A DNA stretch of 64,000 nucleotides from Xylanibacter ruminicola. Lineage in GTDB: Bacteria > Bacteroidota > Bacteroidia > Bacteroidales > Bacteroidaceae. The position numbers and the translations under genes are program-made. Below are positions 59,108-64,000 of this stretch, piece after piece. Within the stretch, counting starts at the first letter, position 1, and each line of letters starts with the position of its first letter. Below the pieces are notes generated by a model. That model ran no database searches. It worked only from the letters and a program-made list of their open reading frames with translations, and had not been told where the DNA came from. The DNA is taken from assembly GCF_900107775.1 (NCBI RefSeq), contig NZ_FNRF01000003.1:62001-126000 (forward strand), given 5' to 3'.

Positions 59108-60182
59108 TCAGCTGGTACGCTGGGTGGGTGCCGGCCTGTTGGTGATAGGCATTCTGCTGCTGGTAAACTACCTGAGCAGTGTGCTGTTGCCATTCTTTGT
59201 GGCTTGGCTGCTGGCCTATCTGCTTTATCCTGCGGTTAAGTTCGTGCAGTACAAAATGCATGTGGGCAACAGGGCATTGAGCATTGTTATCACGCTGGTG
59301 CTGTTGATTGCCCTCATGGCTGGTGTTATCTACCTGATTATACCGCCTATGATTGAGCAGTTCGAGAAGTTGGGCAGTCTGGCTTCCGACTACATCCAGA
59401 AGGAGGCGCACATCAAGGATATTCCTGGAGCCATACAGCTGTGGATAAACCAGAACAGCCGCGAGATTGAAAAGTTCTTTAAGAGTGCTACGTTTACCGA
59501 TAGTCTGAAGACAGTGCTGCCCGGACTGTTTAACGTGCTGGGACAAACGGCCACGGTTATCATCGGTATCGTTGCCTCGCTTATTACCTTATTATATATG
59601 TTCTTTATCCTGCTGGATTACGAGTACCTGACGGACAACTGGATTCGCATCTTCCCCAAGAAGAGCCGTCCCTTCTGGCAGGCACTTGGTAAGGATGCCG
59701 GACAGGCGCTTAACAACTACGTGCGCGGACAGGGCACGGTGGCGCTCATCATGGGTATCCTGTTCTGCATAGGCTTTACGATTATCGATTTCCCCATGGC
59801 CATCGGTCTGGGTATCATGATAGGTATTATGGACCTGGTGCCATATCTGCACACCTTTGCGCTGATACCTACGGTGCTGCTGGCACTGCTCAAGTCGGCC
59901 GATACGGGGCAGAACTTCTGGGGAATCCTGGCGTTGGCCCTGCTGGTGTTCATCGTGGTGCAGCTGATATGCGACATGATTGTAACGCCTAAGGTGATGG
60001 GTAAGGCCATGGGACTGAACCCTGCCATCCTGCTGCTCTCGCTCTCGGTTTGGGGCGCGCTGCTGGGCTTTATCGGACTGATTATCGCCCTGCCGTTAAC
60101 CACACTTTTAATTGCGTATTACGAGCAATATGTGACAAAAGATACAGAAAATGAGGGTGATAACGAAAAATCTTCCGAATAA
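59082..60182 (+). CDS. AI-2E family (PerM-type) membrane exporter
   Basis: 366 residues. About eight membrane helices in the pattern of the AI-2E/PerM family: paired N-terminal helices ([21 protein letters not shown]), a large soluble loop (about 80-150), and a C-terminal set with [41 protein letters not shown] and [19 protein letters not shown]. Substrates differ among members and cannot be read here. It starts inside the 3' end of tdk. Confidence 0.88.
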   Translation: MKEKTITLDQLVRWVGAGLLVIGILLLVNYLSSVLLPFFVAWLLAYLLYPAVKFVQYKMHVGNRALSIVITLVLLIALMAGVIYLIIPPMIEQFEKLGSLASDYIQKEAHIKDIPGAIQLWINQNSREIEKFFKSATFTDSLKTVLPGLFNVLGQTATVIIGIVASLITLLYMFFILLDYEYLTDNWIRIFPKKSRPFWQALGKDAGQALNNYVRGQGTVALIMGILFCIGFTIIDFPMAIGLGIMIGIMDLVPYLHTFALIPTVLLALLKSADTGQNFWGILALALLVFIVVQLICDMIVTPKVMGKAMGLNPAILLLSLSVWGALLGFIGLIIALPLTTLLIAYYEQYVTKDTENEGDNEKSSE

Positions 60183-60184
60183 AT

Positions 60185-60216
60185 TTGGTTAATTCGGAAA
60201 AACTTCGTACCTTTGC
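60185..60216 (+). promoter_or_regulatory. Promoter of tRNA-Lys
   Basis: TTTG (60185-60188), 20-base spacer, TACCTTTG (60209-60216). Confidence 0.88.
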
Positions 60217-60254
60217 ACCCGCTTTCGTAAGAAAGCATCCGTCATACCAAGGTT

Positions 60255-60327
60255 GATCCGTTAGCTCAGTTGGTAGAGCACAACACTTTTAATGTTGGGG
60301 TCTTGGGTTCGAGCCCCAAACGGATCA
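60255..60327 (+). tRNA. tRNA-Lys (anticodon TTT)
   Basis: 73 bases: acceptor GATCCGT/ACGGATC, D-stem GCTC/GAGC, anticodon arm CAACA CTTTTAA TGTTG, T-arm TTGGG TTCGAGC CCCAA, discriminator A; CCA is not encoded. Confidence 0.95.
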
Positions 60328-60332
60328 CAGAA

Positions 60333-60367
60333 AAGAGAGAGACTTTCGGGTCTCTCTCTTTTTGTTT
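60333..60367 (+). terminator. Terminator after tRNA-Lys
   Basis: AAGAGAGAGAC/GTCTCTCTCTT perfect 11-bp stem with a TTTCGG loop, then TTTGTTTTTT. Confidence 0.92.
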
Positions 60368-60388
60368 TTTCCGTTTCGTGTTCTCGAT

Positions 60389-62779
60389 TTATAACTTGAC
60401 TGTTACTTGATTGCCGTTGTAATCGATGGTCTTTGTGGTGCCATCGGGCAGAACCAATGTAAACTTGCGGTCGAGCAGCATGCCCTTGTAACCACCTTGG
60501 CGGGCACTGATGTGCAGTGTGCGGGTGCGGTCGGTCCAGGTAAAGATGATGTTAGAGTAGTAACCCTGCTCGTAATTGTAACCATCACCCTCGTCCTCGT
60601 ACAGCGAGAACTCGGCATCGGCACCTGGGTAGATGCGTATCTCGAGGTTGTCCCATGGCTTCTCGCCTACGTACTGCATCACAGGCCCCAATGGCACAAT
60701 GCTACCGGCACGTACAAACATAGGTACCTGATCGAATCGGGTAGTAAGCGCCACGTTCTGTCCGCCCTTATACAGCTTGCCTGTCCAGAAGTCGTACCAG
60801 TTGGCACCCTTTGGCAGGTACTTGGTAGCGGTCTTAGTAGCGTTCCAGTCAACTGTCTGCTGTCCGCTTTCTGCTGTCACCTCCTTACGGTTCCAGCCAG
60901 TCATGGCATCTTCCTTGACAATCTTTTCCTGTGTGTACTGGGCCTCTACGATGGGAGCTGCCAGGATGCTACGACCAAACATAAACTCATCGGTCATGTC
61001 CCACACCTTCTTGTCGGCGGCAAAGTCGCTGAATAGGGGGCGCATGTAGCTATCGTTGTTGCTGGTTACCTGCGAGGCTATACTATATAAATAAGGTATA
61101 AGGCGATAGCGCAGATTAATCTGCTTTTCGATAGCATCGTAAACGGGCTCGCCTTTCTTGCCAAACTGCCATATCTCGCGAGGGGCATCGGCTCCATGAC
61201 TGCGGAACACAGGACAGAACAGGCCGTACTGCATCCAGCGCACGTAGAGTTCCTGGAACTGTGGGTTCTTGGGTGCTGAACCTGCGCCCTTGGTGTTGTA
61301 CGAACCGCAGAAGAAACCGCCGATATCGGTGTTGAAGTTGGGGTTACCGGTGAGGGTGAAACTCAGTCCGCATGGTATCTGATTGCGCAGCATCTCCCAC
61401 GACGAGGCTACATCGCCACTCCACATGTTTGAGCCGTAGTGCTGCTGACCGGCAAAGGCCGAGCGTGTCATGATGAACACGCGCTTAGCCTCCCCCGACC
61501 CCTCCAAAGGGAGGGGAGCTTGTCGCTGTGCCTCATATACGCCTCTTACTGTTTCCAATGGGAAAAGATTACGCAACTCGCGCCAGGTTACTGAGGTTTT
61601 CCCCTTCCATTTGGAGGGGGATAGGGGGAGGCTCGTGTTGTAGTCGCTCTCCTTGGGGTTGAAGAAGTCGGGATCGGTAGAGTCCATCCACCAGGCATCG
61701 GTGCCGTAATCGTACAGCTTCTTCAGGTATTTCCAGTAGATGGCGCGGGCCTCGGGACTGAAAGCATCGTATACCTTTACGCCCGAAGGATACTCCATGA
61801 TGGGAGGCCATACATGCGAGATACCGCTCTGTGGCCATGTCTCGATGGGCAGCAGCAAGCCCTTGGCATCCAGCTCGCGGAACTGCTGAGTCATCGGGCC
61901 GAAGCTGGCCCAGATACTGATCATAAAGTGGGCATGCTTCTGGTGTACGTTCTTAATCAGCTGTGGGCCCTTGGCAAAATCCTCCGACAGGAAGTCCATG
62001 GCATTCCACAGGTAGTTAGAGCCCCAGTACTGCCAGTCCTGGATAATACCATCCAGGGGCACCTGCAGTTCGCGGTACTTATCAACAATGCTCTCGGTTT
62101 CGGCTGCGGTCTTGTATCGCTCCTTCGACTGCCAGAAGCCATATGTCCACAATGGGAACATGGGCACGTCACCGCTCAGGTGGCGCATCTGTGCAATCAC
62201 GCCATCGGCCGAACCGCCATACATAAAGTAGTAGTCGATCACATCGCCTGCCTCAGAGGTAAGCGACATGCCGCGTGCATCATCGTCGAACTGGGTGGGG
62301 GCGTAGTTATCCCAATACAGGCCCCAGCCTTTGATGCTCTGAATCACGTTCTGAAAGTCTTCCAGATTGCTCTGTTCCATGCGTTTGTGCTCGCCACGAC
62401 GATTCATCTTGCCGTTCTGGATAGTTCCCAAACCATAGATGGCCTCGCCTTTATCAAGCGTAAAAGTCTGGTTAAGCGGTGCAAACGTGTGCGACTTTTC
62501 GCGTAGCAGCACCTTTCCTTTGGCATCAGTAAAAGTGATGCAGCCGGTCTTCTCGTCCAGCTTTACACTCAGTTGGCTACTCGATGTGGTGCTGCCCTTG
62601 CGGGTAAGCTTTACTTCCTGAGGCTTGGCAATAATCACCTTGCTCTCGGGTGTTACTGGCTGCCCTGGGTATTTTACCACATGTACAACAGAAGGTGTAA
62701 AGAACTCAATCTTTACACCTTGTGCACACATAGCAATTGGTGCCAGCAAGGCAAGAATGGCTACTGTAATTCTGTTCAT
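60389..62779 (-). CDS. Glycoside hydrolase family 31 enzyme (alpha-xylosidase/alpha-glucosidase type)
   Basis: 796 residues with a signal peptide (cleavage near CAQG, 20). An N-terminal beta domain (to about 200), a TIM barrel with nucleophile D366 in DAWWMDSTDPD and acid/base D456 in NMWSGDVASSW, and C-terminal beta domains. WWMDSTDPD is nearer to the alpha-xylosidase form than to the WxDMNE of alpha-glucosidases. Residues 383-396 and 420-431 are two palindrome-derived inserts that flank FPLETVRGVYEAQR, close to the active site in sequence. It lies next to a GH43 gene, so hemicellulose side-chain removal is likely. Confidence 0.9.
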   Translation of the reverse strand: MNRITVAILALLAPIAMCAQGVKIEFFTPSVVHVVKYPGQPVTPESKVIIAKPQEVKLTRKGSTTSSSQLSVKLDEKTGCITFTDAKGKVLLREKSHTFAPLNQTFTLDKGEAIYGLGTIQNGKMNRRGEHKRMEQSNLEDFQNVIQSIKGWGLYWDNYAPTQFDDDARGMSLTSEAGDVIDYYFMYGGSADGVIAQMRHLSGDVPMFPLWTYGFWQSKERYKTAAETESIVDKYRELQVPLDGIIQDWQYWGSNYLWNAMDFLSEDFAKGPQLIKNVHQKHAHFMISIWASFGPMTQQFRELDAKGLLLPIETWPQSGISHVWPPIMEYPSGVKVYDAFSPEARAIYWKYLKKLYDYGTDAWWMDSTDPDFFNPKESDYNTSLPLSPSKWKGKTSVTWRELRNLFPLETVRGVYEAQRQAPLPLEGSGEAKRVFIMTRSAFAGQQHYGSNMWSGDVASSWEMLRNQIPCGLSFTLTGNPNFNTDIGGFFCGSYNTKGAGSAPKNPQFQELYVRWMQYGLFCPVFRSHGADAPREIWQFGKKGEPVYDAIEKQINLRYRLIPYLYSIASQVTSNNDSYMRPLFSDFAADKKVWDMTDEFMFGRSILAAPIVEAQYTQEKIVKEDAMTGWNRKEVTAESGQQTVDWNATKTATKYLPKGANWYDFWTGKLYKGGQNVALTTRFDQVPMFVRAGSIVPLGPVMQYVGEKPWDNLEIRIYPGADAEFSLYEDEGDGYNYEQGYYSNIIFTWTDRTRTLHISARQGGYKGMLLDRKFTLVLPDGTTKTIDYNGNQVTVKL
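61487..61522 (-). repeat. Palindromic coding insertion in the GH31 gene, copy A
   Basis: Plus strand GCCTCCCCCGACCCCTCCAA then AGGGAGGGGAGC, coding for QAPLPLEGSGEA. Same element and orientation as in the helicase gene at 45172-45213. Confidence 0.8.
61592..61633 (+). repeat. Palindromic coding insertion in the GH31 gene, copy B (inverted)
   Basis: Plus strand TTCCCCTTCCATTTGGAGGG then GGATAGGGGGAGGC, coding on the minus strand for SLPLSPSKWKGKTS. It is the same element as copy A in the opposite direction, 70 bases away. Confidence 0.8.
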
Positions 62780-62784
62780 AGTTA

Positions 62785-64000
62785 TTATTGATGTTTGTTG
62801 TATGTAAACTCGTCAACATCTACGTATCCGCCCACTTTCTTGGTGGCATAGTTAAAGATACCGAATTTTGTGCCCATAAAGAATCGCTGCCAGTCGAAGC
62901 CCATGCGGAACTCGCCACCAATCTTGGTCCACTCCTTACCGTCTAGACTGTACGAGAATGTAGCGATATCGGTACGAGGCACAAAGTTGGCATCGATACG
63001 CAGCCACAGCTTCTGCTGTTTCAGTTGTTGCAGTGCTACAGTTTCAATTACCTTCACCTCTACGTTCTCAACCTTCTTTTCGCGCTGACTCAATCGTACC
63101 TGCTGGTCGCTCAGTTCGAGGGTGAGTTTCTTGCTCACCTTTTTCACTGCCATCACGGCCGAGTGGTCGTTGAATGCTGCCAGTCCGGCTACGTCGCCAT
63201 CCTTCATCTTCGAGAGGTCGAGGACTACGGCGCCTGTACACTTGGGGCCTTCCATACGCTGAGTCAGTGTGTTGGGGGCCAGATACAGGTTGGGTACTAC
63301 GCGTGCTGTCTTCAGTCGCAGGAAACCTGGGCGCTCGGTCAGGCTCCAGGCCTTATCCACAGGGTTGTGGTTCCACTGCCAGTGCAAACCTAACTTATCT
63401 TTCGAGAAATCGTCGGCCTTTACGATAGCTGTCTCGGGTTCGCCATTCTTCAGGGCGCGAACGCGATCGGGCACACGGCCTTCCTCGTCGCCCAGCATAG
63501 GCCAACCGTCAATCCAGCGGCAGGGCATCACTGTGAGCACACGTCCCACACCGCCACGATCCTGGAAGATGATGCCATACCAGTCGCCATCCTGGGTATC
63601 AACAATGGTACCCTGTGCCTCATAAGAAAAGCCGCCGAACTCCGACTGCAGGATGGTAGCCTTCTCGTAAGGACCCTGGATGTTGTCGGCACGGTAGCAC
63701 ACCTCGCGGCGATGGCGGCCGGGGGCATACACATGCGAAATCATCAGCAGGTAATACTTACCGTTATGCTTAATCATACGCGAACCCTCAAGCAGTCCGG
63801 TCTCGTCGGCCTCGCGCTTAAAAATCTGTCGGTGGGTGCCCTCAATCACGTCCGAGAGGTCCTGTTTCAACTCCATCATCTCGCCTGTACCATATACTAC
63901 GTACACACGGTCGTCATCATCGAAGAACAGCGAACAGTCGTGGAAGTGGCGCATACGTGAAACTTGCTTCCAAGGCCCCTCGGCCTTGTCGGCTGTGAAA
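62785..64000 (-). CDS. Glycoside hydrolase family 43 enzyme, 5' partial
   Basis: The frame stays open to the right edge, so the N-terminus is outside; the visible part has 404 residues. Five-blade propeller segments: FHDCSLFFDDDDRVYVVYG (acid pKa-modulating Asp), GLLEGSRMIKHNGKYYLLMI (general acid Glu), and GTIVDTQDGDWYGIIFQ. A C-terminal beta-sandwich (about the last 200 residues: FSYSLDGKEWTKIGGEFRMG) is typical of GH43_12-like beta-xylosidase/arabinofuranosidase. It ends 6 bases before the GH31 gene, in the same direction, hence one operon. A CTGTAGCR copy lies in its coding sequence (63029-63044). Confidence 0.88.
   Translation of the reverse strand, partial: FTADKAEGPWKQVSRMRHFHDCSLFFDDDDRVYVVYGTGEMMELKQDLSDVIEGTHRQIFKREADETGLLEGSRMIKHNGKYYLLMISHVYAPGRHRREVCYRADNIQGPYEKATILQSEFGGFSYEAQGTIVDTQDGDWYGIIFQDRGGVGRVLTVMPCRWIDGWPMLGDEEGRVPDRVRALKNGEPETAIVKADDFSKDKLGLHWQWNHNPVDKAWSLTERPGFLRLKTARVVPNLYLAPNTLTQRMEGPKCTGAVVLDLSKMKDGDVAGLAAFNDHSAVMAVKKVSKKLTLELSDQQVRLSQREKKVENVEVKVIETVALQQLKQQKLWLRIDANFVPRTDIATFSYSLDGKEWTKIGGEFRMGFDWQRFFMGTKFGIFNYATKKVGGYVDVDEFTYNKHQ
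63029..63044 (-). repeat. CTGTAGCR octamer repeat, copy 5, inside the GH43 gene
   Basis: AAACTGTAGCACTGCA on the minus strand, coding for ETVALQ. It has the same core as the four intergenic copies. Confidence 0.6.

Overview
The window looks like chromosome of a Bacteroidales bacterium, most likely a Prevotella or related Prevotellaceae species. The grounds are two SusC/SusD pairs, an ExbB-ExbD-ExbD-TonB operon, type IX secretion genes (porT, porW, porX), and secreted PL10, GH31 and GH43 polysaccharide enzymes. Many genes also carry the Bacteroidetes promoter TTTG-N19-21-TAnnTTTG, and Shine-Dalgarno sequences are mostly weak. Assignment to a species is not possible from sequence reading alone.

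Layout. 1-2.6 kb: the two halves of a 5'-nucleotidase as separate genes, a PorT-like barrel and a 2x[4Fe-4S] ferredoxin. 2.7-8.3 kb: a minus-strand energy-transduction operon (exbB, two exbD, tonB, a phosphate-binding-like lipoprotein, a TPR protein). 8.3-13.5 kb: aminotransferase, ribBA, LptF/G permease and START-like protein. 13.5-18.4 kb: tRNA-Met, a degenerate GH2-like protein, a repeat protein, a small membrane protein, tRNA-Pro and a pectate lyase. 18.5-24.9 kb: a probable plus-strand operon aroA, small Cys-rich membrane protein, porW, porX, tsaE. 24.9-33.1 kb: trxA, dnaE, psd-pssA-DUF4834, pyrH, birA and tadA. 33.1-43.2 kb: two SusC/SusD pairs in tandem, with near-duplicate control regions upstream of each susC.

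43.2-50.3 kb is an accessory island: an S24 (LexA/UmuD-type) peptidase, a Rha/KilAC regulator, a GH24 lysozyme, a BT4734/DUF3987 primase-helicase, a Cys-rich small protein, an internal VapBC-type toxin-antitoxin pair, a histone-like HU protein behind a strongly folded leader, and a 33-residue 'smalltalk' protein. It is followed by an AAA/DUF4143 ATPase whose promoter carries tandem palindromes. 51.8-57.7 kb encodes a coiled-coil protein, a large HExxH-propeller-barrel protein, a PrsW-type membrane protease and a coiled-coil lipoprotein. 57.7-64 kb has rsmI, tdk, an AI-2E-type exporter, tRNA-Lys, a GH31 glycosidase and a GH43 enzyme running off the right edge.

How the genes relate: the ExbB/ExbD/TonB operon would power the SusC transporters, SusC/SusD pairs import glycans, and the PL10, GH31 and GH43 enzymes break them down. 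PorT, PorW and PorX belong to the secretion machine that exports such enzymes in this phylum. The best candidates for undescribed biology are the phage-like island (six copies of TTCGGTAA at a promoter, plus the nested-hairpin leader), the short palindromic elements inserted in frame in two genes, and the duplicated susC control region.
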